NCBI GenBank assembly: GCA_014845975.1
Contig: RKAN01000038.1
Span: 1 to 5,665, forward strand
Direction: 5' to 3'
Length of the DNA: 5,665 bases
DNA from: a bacterium
Lineage (GTDB): Bacteria; Bacillota_I; Bacilli_A; RF39; UBA660
In this document: positions 1 through 5,528 of the stretch, piece after piece
Numbering within the stretch: the stretch's first letter is position 1
How the letters are laid out: the number at the start of each line of letters is the position of its first letter
Made by a program: the position numbers and the translations under genes
The notes under the pieces: model-generated
Told to the model about the DNA's origin: nothing
Databases searched by the model: none
The model's input: only the letters and a program-made list of their open reading frames with translations

Positions 1-191
1 AATTTATCTTTATCATAACTAATCATATCAATAAGATCTTGTAGTGGAATAAATTGTTCATTCAATCTATAATCAAATCGATCTATTAAATTTAAATGAT
101 CTATTTTTAAAGCAGACAATTGTATAATATCCCCTTTTTCAGGATTTCTAGCAGTAGGAATTAATTCTAAAATAATATATTTTTGATCCAT
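1..191 (-). CDS. Partial gene: DEDDh (DnaQ/PolC-type) exonuclease-like domain, first catalytic motif altered
   Basis: Only the first 63 codons are inside the window; the gene runs off the left edge. The start at 191 is the first ATG after the preceding stop codon. The N-terminus reads MDQKYIILELIPTARNP, then GDIIQLSALKID and LIDRFDYRLNEQFIP. This matches in length and pattern the first strand and Exo I region of the DEDDh 3'-5' exonuclease superfamily (typical form: hydrophobic strand, DLETTGLNP, then EIIQIGAVKID, VDRF and a PIP element). The two catalytic acidic residues of Exo I (D-x-E) fall on Glu9 and Ile11, so the second is lost and the first changed. If the alignment is right, this copy may be catalytically weak or dead, or used for binding. 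No good Shine-Dalgarno precedes the ATG, and the ORF is in the same frame as the gene before it, separated by 18 bases and a hairpin. Family assignment is by pattern memory only; motifs II and III are outside the window. Confidence 0.5.
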   Translation of the reverse strand, partial: MDQKYIILELIPTARNPEKGDIIQLSALKIDHLNLIDRFDYRLNEQFIPLQDLIDMISYDKDK

Positions 192-198
192 ATTCAGA

Positions 199-227
199 AA
201 AAGTACCAATTACATATTGATACTTTT
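199..227 (-). terminator. Hairpin at a stop codon: weak terminator or attenuator
   Basis: On the minus strand the arms AAAAGTATCAAT (227-216) and ATTGGTACTTTT (210-199) pair over 12 positions, one of them G-U, around a 5-base loop. The downstream arm ends in a short T run (203-198 region), as in an intrinsic terminator. The stem has few G-C pairs, so termination may be partial. It includes the stop codon (210-212) of the 131-codon gene and ends just before the start of the exonuclease-like gene, so it would reduce or couple expression of that gene. Confidence 0.5.
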
Positions 228-605
228 ATTTTCTTCTTTCATATGATATCTCAAACTAATATTTTTATATAGAGCACTATAAGCATCTTTTTCAGCATTA
301 TAAGCAACATTAGCAGCTGCATAATCATTAAAGTCAACACTATATCCAATATTATTTTTTACAAATTGAGGTCCCATACCGATTAAATTTTGAACCATTT
401 GTTCATCTTTTTTATTATATACATCAAGTAATTCTTCTACCACTTGATCAGAACTTATAACTGGTTCTTGTGCTGCTAAAGACATTTGTGAAGCTGCAGT
501 AATTAGTGCTGCAATATTCTGATCTAATGTCATATCAGCTCCATTTTTTACAAATAATTGTTTTGAATATTTTTTAATTATTTGATTCATTTCTTCTGTT
601 TTCAT
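210..605 (-). CDS. Unrecognised 131-aa soluble protein downstream of RNase Y
   Basis: I do not recognise this protein. It is 131 residues long, with no signal peptide, no transmembrane segment, no Cys and no Trp. The first half (residues 1-75) looks mostly helical, with an Ala-rich stretch around 31-46 and an acidic helix around 53-70. Residues 79-120 are rich in Tyr and Asn (for example NDYAAANVAYNAEKDAYSALY), and the tail after 121 is polar. The start is supported by AGAGG five bases before the ATG. It begins 15 bp after the rny stop with no terminator between, so it is very probably co-transcribed with rny. The position is reminiscent of small RNase Y partner proteins (YlbF/YmcA) in Bacillus, but I cannot align the sequence to YlbF or YmcA, so no function is assigned. 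The gene itself is well supported by its ribosome binding site, codon use and spacing. Confidence 0.85.
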   Translation of the reverse strand: MKTEEMNQIIKKYSKQLFVKNGADMTLDQNIAALITAASQMSLAAQEPVISSDQVVEELLDVYNKKDEQMVQNLIGMGPQFVKNNIGYSVDFNDYAAANVAYNAEKDAYSALYKNISLRYHMKEENKSINM

Positions 606-620
606 ATTTTCCTCTTTTCA

Positions 621-2174
621 CTATTTAGCTTCTTCTGTAGCCCTTGTTTCTCTAATTACAGTAACTTTGATAGTTCCAGGATATTGCATTTCATTTTCAA
701 TCCTTGTTTTGATATCTCTTGCTATTTTATAACTTCCTAAATCATCTACTTCTTCTGGTTTTACAATAACTCTGATTTCTCTACCAGCTTGAACGGCATA
801 AGTTTTTTCTACCCCTGGATTAGAATTAGCAATATTTTCCAATTCTTGTAGTCTCTTTACATAATTTTCCAAAGAATCATTCCTAGCTCCTGGACGAGAA
901 GCAGATAAAGTATCCGCTATAGCAACCAATACCGAAATAACATTTGTTGCTTCGGTATCACCATGATGGGACTCTATGGCATTAATAACAACATCGGATT
1001 CTTTATATCTTCTAGCAATATCGCTACCAATTGTTACATGGCTACCTTCCATTTCATGATCAATAGCTTTTCCAATATCATGAAGTAAACCAGCTCTTTT
1101 TGCTAAATTTACATTTTCTCCTATCTCTGCAGCTAAAAGTCCTGAAAGATTTGCTACTTCGATAGAATGTTGTAAAGCATTTTGACCATAACTTGTTCTA
1201 AAATGAAGCTTACCTACTAATTCTACTAGTTCAGGATCCATTTTAGTTAATCCTAATTCGAAAAGTGCTTCTTCTCCATATTCTCGAACTTTAATTGCCA
1301 TTTCTTTAGAAGTTTTATCATATAATTCTTCTATTCTTGTTGGATGAATTCTTCCATCTTTAATTAAAGATTCAATTGTTAATCTTGCAATTTCTCTACG
1401 ATAAGGGTCAAAACTAGATAAAACTATAGCTTCTGGAGTATCATCTATAATCAAATCTACTCCGGTAACTGCCTCAATTGTTCTAATATTTCGGCCTTCT
1501 CTACCAATAATTCTACCTTTCATTTCATCATTCGGTAAATTTACTACTGTAACTGTCTGCTCATTTGCTACATCTCCAGCATATTTTTGCATACAAGATA
1601 CAATCATATTTTTAGCTGTCTTATCAGCTTCTAATTTTGCTTCTGATTCTCTTTCTTTAATATAACTAGTAATTTCTAAGTTCATCATTTCTTCTACTTT
1701 TTTTAAAACTAAGTCTTTTGCTTCTTGTCTTGATACTTTAGAAATCCTTTCTAGCGTTTCAATTTGTTGCTGTTTGATTTCTTCAATTTTCACTTGTTCA
1801 TTTTGGATTTTTTTCTGATTTTCTAGAAGATTACTTTCTCTATCTTCTAACATTTTTTCTCTGTTTTGTAATGTTTGATCTCTTCTATCAATGTTATTTT
1901 CACGTGCTAAAAGTCTATCTTCTGTTTCTTTTATTTCGTTCTTTTTTTCTTTGATTTCTTTATCTGTCTCTATTTTTAAACGATGTGATTCTTCTTTTAT
2001 TTCTAAAAGACTATCTCTTTTTAATTTTTCTGATTCTTTTTTAGCATTTTCTAACATTTTTTCAATTTTTGATCCTACAGAAAGTCCTCTTATATAATTT
2101 ACGACAATAATTACTATCGTTCCTATAAAAAATCCAATCAATACTAGTAAAATGGAGAAAATCATTTCATTCAT
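621..2174 (-). CDS. rny: Ribonuclease Y (endoribonuclease, mRNA turnover)
   Basis: RNase Y is the membrane-anchored endonuclease that starts mRNA decay in many Bacillota. The 517 residues show the complete domain order. A transmembrane helix lies at about 4-28, and a long charged coiled coil runs from about 35 to 190. A KH RNA-binding domain follows (about 205-270, GREG loop at 224-227 in [13 protein letters not shown]). The HD phosphodiesterase domain has His336, the His365-Asp366 pair in LLHDIGKA, His403/His404 and Asp421. The C-terminal domain ends in [15 protein letters not shown]. Length is close to the B. subtilis enzyme (520). The ATG at 2174 is chosen because GGAGG (2182-2186) lies seven bases upstream; a TTG six codons earlier would place this site inside the gene. 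It has its own promoter (2233-2261), and the 131-codon gene follows 15 bp after its TAG stop. Nothing is missing from the active site. Confidence 0.98.
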   Translation of the reverse strand: MNEMIFSILLVLIGFFIGTIVIIVVNYIRGLSVGSKIEKMLENAKKESEKLKRDSLLEIKEESHRLKIETDKEIKEKKNEIKETEDRLLARENNIDRRDQTLQNREKMLEDRESNLLENQKKIQNEQVKIEEIKQQQIETLERISKVSRQEAKDLVLKKVEEMMNLEITSYIKERESEAKLEADKTAKNMIVSCMQKYAGDVANEQTVTVVNLPNDEMKGRIIGREGRNIRTIEAVTGVDLIIDDTPEAIVLSSFDPYRREIARLTIESLIKDGRIHPTRIEELYDKTSKEMAIKVREYGEEALFELGLTKMDPELVELVGKLHFRTSYGQNALQHSIEVANLSGLLAAEIGENVNLAKRAGLLHDIGKAIDHEMEGSHVTIGSDIARRYKESDVVINAIESHHGDTEATNVISVLVAIADTLSASRPGARNDSLENYVKRLQELENIANSNPGVEKTYAVQAGREIRVIVKPEEVDDLGSYKIARDIKTRIENEMQYPGTIKVTVIRETRATEEAK

Positions 2175-2232
2175 AAAACAACCTCCATTCAAATATTTTT
2201 ATTACAGATAAGATATAATCCTACCTACTATC

Positions 2233-2261
2233 ATTGTAATTAAAAACTGACAATAAGTCAA
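2233..2261 (-). promoter_or_regulatory. Sigma-A-type promoter of rny
   Basis: TTGACT (2261-2256) and TACAAT (2238-2233) are separated by exactly 17 bases, each differing from consensus at one position. The predicted transcript start is near 2226, giving a leader of about 50 bases before the rny ATG. It lies directly downstream of the recA terminator, so rny is transcribed independently of recA. The -35 region overlaps a small inverted repeat, TGAC-5-GTCA (2248-2260), which may be chance. Confidence 0.85.
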
Positions 2262-2281
2262 GATAGAACTATTTTTAATAT

Positions 2282-2313
2282 AAAATTAAAAAAGGATATT
2301 ATTCACCCTTTTT
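2282..2313 (-). terminator. Intrinsic terminator of recA
   Basis: On the minus strand AAAAAGG (2313-2307) pairs with CCTTTTT (2295-2289), extended inward by G-U, T-A and G-U pairs. The loop is small and contains the recA TAA stop codon (2299-2301). A T run (TTTTTT then AATTTT) follows. The hairpin thus overlaps the last codons of recA, and a new promoter for rny lies just downstream. Confidence 0.8.
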
Positions 2314-3324
2314 CTCATCTTTTGTTTTTTTCTTGCTAATATCAAAATGTTCTCTCACTAACTGGTCTATTTCATCTGTCATAGCTGGATTGTTTTTTAA
2401 TAAGGCTTTTACATTTTCTTTTCCTTGACCTAATTTTTCACCATTATAAGAATACCAAGCACCTGTTTTTTCGATTATTTTGGCTTCACTAGCTAAGTCA
2501 ATTAATTCACCTTCCCTAGAAACACCTTCTCCATACATAATATCTACTACACAACTTTTAAAAGGAGGAGCCATTTTATTTTTAACTACTTTTATAGAAG
2601 TTTTATTTCCTATTACATCAGTACCATCCTTAATTTGTTCAGATCTTCTGATTTCTAGTCGTACAGAAGAATAAAATTTTAAGGCTCTTCCTCCAGGAGT
2701 AGTTTCTGGATTTCCAAACATAACCCCAACTTTTTCTCTAAGTTGATTAATAAATATTGCTATTGTATTCGTTTTACTAATTACACCTGACAATTTTCTT
2801 AAAGCTTGACTCATTAAACGAGCTTGTAAACCAACATGAGAATCACCCATTTCACCTTCTATTTCTGCTTGAGGGACTAAAGCAGCAACAGAGTCAATAA
2901 CAATAATACTAATTGCACCACTACGTACTAAAGCTTCACAAATTTCTAAAGCTTGCTCACCATTATCTGGTTGAGATAATAATAGATCATTAATATTTAC
3001 ACCTAATTTAGAAGCATATTGAGGATCTAAAGAATGCTCAGCATCAATAAATGCTGCTCTTCCACCTGCTTTTTGAGCTTCTGCTATAGCATGAAGAGCA
3101 AATGTTGTTTTACCACTTGATTCTGGTCCATATATTTCTACAATTCTTCCTTTTGGATAACCACCAATTCCTAGTGCAATATCAAGAGAAAGACAACCAC
3201 TTGGAATTGTTTCAATATCCATATGATCATGGTCACCAAGTTTCATTACAGCGCCTTTTCCAAATTGTTTTTCTATATCAGATAAAACTTGTTCTAATGT
3301 CTTATCGTTTGTCTGTTTTACCAT
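2299..3324 (-). CDS. recA: RecA recombinase
   Basis: RecA is the ATP-dependent strand-exchange protein of homologous recombination and the co-protease that triggers LexA self-cleavage in the SOS response. All 341 residues are present. Walker A GPESSGKT is at 66-73, the catalytic Glu at 96 (in DAEHSLDP), and Walker B IIVIDS at 140-145. The L1 region spans about 155-165. The L2 DNA-binding region with [22 protein letters not shown] is at 191-212, with [11 protein letters not shown] after it, and KNKMAPPFK is at 248-256. The tail is short and charged ([11 protein letters not shown]). Length and motifs match bacterial RecA. The ATG at 3324 has AGGAGG eight bases upstream (3333-3338). The gene is monocistronic: its own promoter (3354-3382), a LexA box upstream of it, and a terminator overlapping its stop. 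It holds the only Trp codon I noticed in the window's proteins (residue 290, TGG). In B. subtilis cinA precedes it; here cinA is missing. Confidence 0.99.
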   Translation of the reverse strand: MVKQTNDKTLEQVLSDIEKQFGKGAVMKLGDHDHMDIETIPSGCLSLDIALGIGGYPKGRIVEIYGPESSGKTTFALHAIAEAQKAGGRAAFIDAEHSLDPQYASKLGVNINDLLLSQPDNGEQALEICEALVRSGAISIIVIDSVAALVPQAEIEGEMGDSHVGLQARLMSQALRKLSGVISKTNTIAIFINQLREKVGVMFGNPETTPGGRALKFYSSVRLEIRRSEQIKDGTDVIGNKTSIKVVKNKMAPPFKSCVVDIMYGEGVSREGELIDLASEAKIIEKTGAWYSYNGEKLGQGKENVKALLKNNPAMTDEIDQLVREHFDISKKKTKDEKKGE

Positions 3325-3353
3325 CGTAAAATCCTCCTATCAAATACAAATTC

Positions 3354-3382
3354 ATTATATACTACCATATTTTGAAAGTCAA
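3354..3382 (-). promoter_or_regulatory. Sigma-A-type promoter of recA
   Basis: TTGACT (3382-3377) and a perfect TATAAT (3359-3354) are separated by 17 bases. Transcription should start near 3347, giving a leader of only about 23 bases with AGGAGG at 3338-3333. The strength of the elements fits a highly expressed gene held down by a repressor; the LexA box lies 9 bases upstream of the -35. Confidence 0.92.
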
Positions 3383-3391
3383 TACTTATAA

Positions 3392-3405
3392 CGAACTTTT
3401 GTTCG
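3392..3405. promoter_or_regulatory. LexA (DinR) SOS operator upstream of recA
   Basis: The sequence CGAACTTTTGTTCG is a perfect inverted repeat of the CGAAC half-site with a 4-base spacer, the arrangement of the Bacillota LexA box (CGAACnnnnGTTCG). It sits immediately upstream of the -35 of the recA promoter, where a bound LexA dimer could interfere with RNA polymerase. This implies that the organism has a Firmicute-type LexA, encoded elsewhere, and that recA is DNA-damage inducible. Confidence 0.93.
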
Positions 3406-3552
3406 AAAGATTTTGACCTTTTTACTATTAAACAACAATTAATAAAATTTTTCAATTGGTAATTTTTACAACTATTTTTTTATTTATAAAATAGATTGAA
3501 TCTGTCCCCTCACTATATTATTATAAAAAAAATTGTAATTTCCTTTTTTTTC

Positions 3553-3581
3553 AAGAAAAAAAATGCTAAAAAAAGCATTTT
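3553..3581 (-). terminator. Intrinsic terminator of pgsA (end of the gpsB-rnpB-rodZ-pgsA unit)
   Basis: On the minus strand AAAATGCT (3581-3567 arm) pairs with AGCATTTT around a 6-T loop, followed by an uninterrupted T run to about 3556. The stem base overlaps the pgsA TAA (3580-3582). This is the first clear terminator downstream of the gpsB promoter. Confidence 0.88.
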
Positions 3582-4170
3582 ATTCAAAAATAAATTTTTT
3601 ATTCATTTGATAGTATTGAATTGCAGATACAATAGAAAGTACACATGCAACGATCAATAGTGCATCGGAAACTCTAATATTAAATAATTCAAATGGTAAA
3701 TTATAAAACAAGGTTAACACAATTCCACTCATCAAACAAGCAGTTTTAATTTTTCCTGATTTAATTGCTGCAACAACTTCTCCTTTGCTACCAGCAACCA
3801 TTTTAATAGAGTTTACAATACTATCTCTAACGACAATTACAACAGGAATAATAGGAGAAATAAAACCAGATGCTGCTAATATAATTAATACAGAGTTTAC
3901 TAAAACTTTATCAGCTATAGCATCTAACATTTTTCCCAAATCAGTAACCATATTTTTCTTTCTGGCAAGTTTTCCATCAACAAAATCTGTCAAAGATGCA
4001 ATGATAAATAATACTCCAGCAATAATATATTTTAAGTCAATTACAATAGACTCATCAATAAAAAGTTTTGGAAGTTCAAATCCAGCAGCATCAAAAGGAA
4101 ATAATAATATTATTATAATAACAAAAGAAAGAATAATTCTACTAAATGTTATTTTATTAGGTAAATTCAT
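3580..4170 (-). CDS. pgsA: CDP-diacylglycerol-glycerol-3-phosphate 3-phosphatidyltransferase (PGP synthase)
   Basis: This integral membrane enzyme transfers the phosphatidyl group of CDP-diacylglycerol to glycerol-3-phosphate, the committed step to phosphatidylglycerol. The 196 residues carry the full CDP-alcohol phosphatidyltransferase signature, with Asp62, Asp65-Gly66, Ala69-Arg70, Gly79, Asp83 and Asp87 (pattern D-G-x2-A-R-x8-G-x3-D-x3-D). The N-terminus NLPNKITFSRI is typical of PgsA, as are Arg115-Asp116 and SGKIKT (138-143). Several hydrophobic helices are visible (about 11-27, 47-63, 90-115, 145-156, 169-186). The start is taken at 4170, because the ATG at 4176 directly abuts the GGAG site, while the one at 4170 is six bases from it. 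That site overlaps the TAG stop of rodZ, so translation is probably coupled. In B. subtilis pgsA also follows ymfM(rodZ). A terminator closes the gene. Confidence 0.96.
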   Translation of the reverse strand: MNLPNKITFSRIILSFVIIIILLFPFDAAGFELPKLFIDESIVIDLKYIIAGVLFIIASLTDFVDGKLARKKNMVTDLGKMLDAIADKVLVNSVLIILAASGFISPIIPVVIVVRDSIVNSIKMVAGSKGEVVAAIKSGKIKTACLMSGIVLTLFYNLPFELFNIRVSDALLIVACVLSIVSAIQYYQMNKKFIFE

Positions 4171-4179
4171 AAACATCTC

Positions 4180-4656
4180 CTATCTTATTACATTATCAAC
4201 AGGTTCTCGAGATTTATTGACATCAATCACCTGTTTAATTGTAAATATAGAAATAAAAAGAGCTAAAAAAATAAGAAATAAAATAAGAACTAGTTTATAA
4301 TCTATTTTTCTTCTTCTTTCAATAGTATATGGAGAAGCAATTCTCTTATCTTTTTTTGCTTGATTTCTTTCTGCTTTTTTCTTTGCCTTTTTAATATCCT
4401 CTAATGATATCTTAGAAGTATAATCAAATAAATATTCATTAAATTCATCAATCATATCTTCATAGCTAAGTCCTAAATACTTAGAATAATCTCGGACAAA
4501 ATATTTCAAATAAAAAACATCTTTAAAAGCATCTATATTACCGGCTTCAATATTTTCAATTTGGCTAGGTCTTAATTTTAAATCATTTGCTACTTCTTCT
4601 ATTGATAAGCCAATATTTTCTCTGGCTTCTTTTAAAGACTCACCAATTTCTTTCAT
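4180..4656 (-). CDS. rodZ: RodZ-like membrane HTH protein, short form
   Basis: RodZ (YmfM) links the cytoskeletal protein MreB to the cell-elongation machinery through a cytoplasmic helix-turn-helix domain. The 158 residues show a RodZ-type HTH_25 domain at about 4-70 (GESLKEARENIGLSIEEVAN, KLRPSQIENIEAGN, YLKYFVRDYSKYLGL). A highly basic juxtamembrane stretch follows (about 89-117), then one transmembrane helix (about 120-140) and only about 18 residues outside. Full-length RodZ proteins have a much longer extracytoplasmic part ending in a DUF4115 domain, which is absent here; the gene ends cleanly, so this is a reduced form rather than an obvious frameshift. The ATG at 4656 has GAGGTG five bases upstream (4662-4667). 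It starts 19 bp after the end of rnpB, and its TAG overlaps the ribosome binding site of pgsA. The identification rests on domain order plus position before pgsA. Confidence 0.88.
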   Translation of the reverse strand: MKEIGESLKEARENIGLSIEEVANDLKLRPSQIENIEAGNIDAFKDVFYLKYFVRDYSKYLGLSYEDMIDEFNEYLFDYTSKISLEDIKKAKKKAERNQAKKDKRIASPYTIERRRKIDYKLVLILFLIFLALFISIFTIKQVIDVNKSREPVDNVIR

Positions 4657-4675
4657 ATCGTCACCTCTCTATATC

Positions 4676-5033
4676 ATAATATTTTATAAGCCATGTTCTG
4701 TTCCTGGCAAGCAGGCGACAAACATTTATCTACCAAGTTACCTTGGTCCCTCAAACATTCTTTTTCTGTTCTATGGGTTCCCCTACCAAAATTTGGGTTT
4801 CTCGCTCGTGGGGTTTACCACGTTCCATTTCCACCATTTCTAGTTTCTTCGTCACTATGGCACTTTTATACTTAATCTAACCATATCTAAAAAGACTTAG
4901 GTTATTTCAGAGCCGTTGAATCATCACCCTAGGTTATTTTTTCCCTAGGCACGAACACTAAAGTCATCACAGACTTTGCGAGCATGGACTTTCCTCTACA
5001 TTACGAAAAATGCAGCGTTTGTCAAAATATTAT
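4676..5033 (-). ncRNA. rnpB: RNase P RNA, bacterial type B
   Basis: This is the catalytic RNA of RNase P, which removes 5' leaders from pre-tRNAs. On the minus strand it carries the universal elements in order. GAGGAAAGTCC (4996-4986, 5' strand of P4) is followed by ATGCTCGC, GTGTTCGTGCCTAGG, AAGTGCCA and AGTGACGAAG, then AACG-GGTAAACCCC. Next come GAGCGAGAAACCCAAATTTTGG with TAGGGGAA (about 4809-4779) and finally ACAGAACATGGCTTA (4701-4687, 3' strand of P4). These match B. subtilis RNase P RNA closely, so it is type B. The ends are set by a perfect 10-bp P1 helix: ATAATATTTT (5033-5024) with AAAATATTAT (4685-4676). The length of about 358 is shorter than B. subtilis (about 400), mainly because the region just before ACAGAACATGG is shortened, probably losing the P19 hairpin. 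The 5' end overlaps the gpsB stop codon, and rodZ begins 19 bp after the 3' end. Confidence 0.97.
4683..4710 (-). promoter_or_regulatory. Candidate promoter for rodZ-pgsA inside the 3' end of rnpB
   Basis: TTGCCA (4710-4705) and TATAAA (4688-4683) are separated by 16 bases, each one mismatch from consensus; TAAAAT two bases further is an alternative -10. Transcription would start at about 4676, right at the end of rnpB, with GAGGTG and the rodZ start just behind. Part of the sequence is constrained by RNase P RNA structure (CATGGCTTA and P1), so the match could be coincidental. Confidence 0.35.
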
Positions 5034-5353
5034 TTTTCATCATAGATAAACTTTTCAAGTTTTGAAAGTCTTCTTAAAATGTCAGCATTCGTAACTTCTG
5101 TACTAGCAGATTCCTTTAAAACATCTAGCTTTGTATGTAAATTACGAATTTCTTGTTTCAATTTGATATTGTCTTCGATCAATTCTTTCTTGTCTGTTTC
5201 TATTTCTTTTATGATTTTAAAAAATTCTTCATAATCACGGATAATGGCATCCAAAAATTTATCTACTTCTTGTGGTCTATATCCTTTTGTGTCAATTTTA
5301 AATTCTTTTTCTAAAATATCTTTACAGGTTAATAATATTCTATCTTGATACAT
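5030..5353 (-). CDS. gpsB: Cell division and peptidoglycan-synthesis adaptor GpsB
   Basis: GpsB is a cytoplasmic, membrane-associated DivIVA-like adaptor that docks penicillin-binding proteins at the division site in Bacillota. The 107 residues align almost end to end with B. subtilis GpsB (98). Residues 11-19 (KDILEKEFK) and 24-35 (GYRPQEVDKFLD) form the DivIVA-like head, and Tyr25, Asp31 and Asp35, which shape the PBP-binding groove, are kept. A coiled coil spans about 37-82, and the C-terminal trimerisation helix is NADILRRLSKLEKFIY (89-104). The start at 5353 is supported by GAGGT seven bases upstream; an ATG 12 codons further upstream lacks such a site and has no counterpart in the family. 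It has its own promoter (5380-5408). Its TAA lies inside the P1 helix of rnpB, with no terminator between. Confidence 0.96.
   Translation of the reverse strand: MYQDRILLTCKDILEKEFKIDTKGYRPQEVDKFLDAIIRDYEEFFKIIKEIETDKKELIEDNIKLKQEIRNLHTKLDVLKESASTEVTNADILRRLSKLEKFIYDEK
5039..5067 (-). promoter_or_regulatory. Candidate rnpB promoter inside the 3' end of gpsB
   Basis: TATGAT (5044-5039) is a good -10, and its predicted start point, about 5032, coincides with the 5' end expected from the P1 helix. The -35 at 17 bases, TTTCAA (5067-5062), is poor (three of six). It would allow rnpB to be made separately from gpsB. Confidence 0.35.
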
Positions 5354-5379
5354 ATAGGACACCTCACAATTCCGATAAT

Positions 5380-5408
5380 ATTTTCTCAAAAAAATCTATT
5401 TTTGTCAA
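5380..5408 (-). promoter_or_regulatory. Promoter of gpsB (and possibly rnpB-rodZ-pgsA)
   Basis: A perfect TTGACA (5408-5403) is followed after 17 bases by GAAAAT (5385-5380), four of six to consensus but preceded by TGA, an extended -10 element. A better-looking TATTAT lies at 5380-5375 but is 22 bases from the -35, too far. The start would be near 5373, about 20 bases before the gpsB ATG. It lies directly after the small-ORF terminator. Confidence 0.7.
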
Positions 5409-5421
5409 TTTATCAAGTATT

Positions 5422-5466
5422 AAAAAAAGCTACTTTTTAATAGAAGTTAAAAAAGCAGCTTTTTTT
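5422..5466 (-). terminator. Intrinsic terminator of the 32-codon ORF, probably bidirectional
   Basis: On the minus strand AAAAAAAGCTGCTTTTTTAA (5466-5447) pairs with TTAAAAAGTAGCTTTTTTT (5440-5422) around the 6-base loop CTTCTA, with one G-U pair and one bulged T. The 3' arm ends in seven Ts. The mirrored A/T runs mean it could also stop transcription coming from the left. The last 11 or so codons of the small ORF and its stop lie in this hairpin. Confidence 0.88.
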
Positions 5467-5528
5467 ATATAATTAATATCATCCAACATATCTTCCATTA
5501 ATTCATTAATCTGATTATAATAGTTCAT
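5430..5528 (-). CDS. Small ORF, 32 aa, unknown; small protein or leader peptide
   Basis: The ORF starts at ATG 5528 with AGAGGTGAC four or so bases upstream, the same style of ribosome binding site as rodZ (AGAGGTGAC) and gpsB, which is the main evidence that it is translated. The peptide begins MNYYNQINELMEDMLDDIN and ends YIKKAAFLTSIKK: an acidic, potentially amphipathic helix followed by a basic end. I recognise no family. Its last third is encoded within the terminator stem-loop, so that part may be shaped by RNA rather than protein function. gpsB has its own promoter just downstream, so classic attenuation of gpsB seems less likely than a free-standing small mRNA. A hairpin (5524-5565) encloses the ribosome binding site. 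It may also simply be the tail of a regulatory RNA. Confidence 0.5.
   Translation of the reverse strand: MNYYNQINELMEDMLDDINYIKKAAFLTSIKK

Noticed and set aside
210..605. Assignment of the gene after rny to the YlbF/YmcA family
   Set aside because: The size and position would fit, but the sequence does not show the recognisable YlbF/YmcA helices or Cys-rich tail, so it is left unnamed.
2175..2192. TTG start for rny six codons upstream
   Set aside because: The GGAGG site would then be inside the coding sequence; the ATG at 2174 has ideal spacing from it.
3406..3552. Possible gene or regulatory RNA in the space before recA
   Set aside because: There is no ORF with a ribosome binding site and no strong structure; the AT-rich partial palindrome at 3436-3458 is imperfect and probably chance.
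4171..4176. ATG at 4176 as the pgsA start
   Set aside because: It touches the GGAG site with no spacer, whereas the ATG at 4170 has six bases and gives the usual PgsA N-terminus.
3785..4300. 171-codon plus-strand ORF opposite pgsA and rodZ
   Set aside because: It is the antisense shadow of two well-supported genes, has no visible ribosome binding site, and its composition just mirrors their codons.
4693..4875. 60-codon plus-strand ORF
   Set aside because: It lies entirely within rnpB on the opposite strand and is a chance reading frame.
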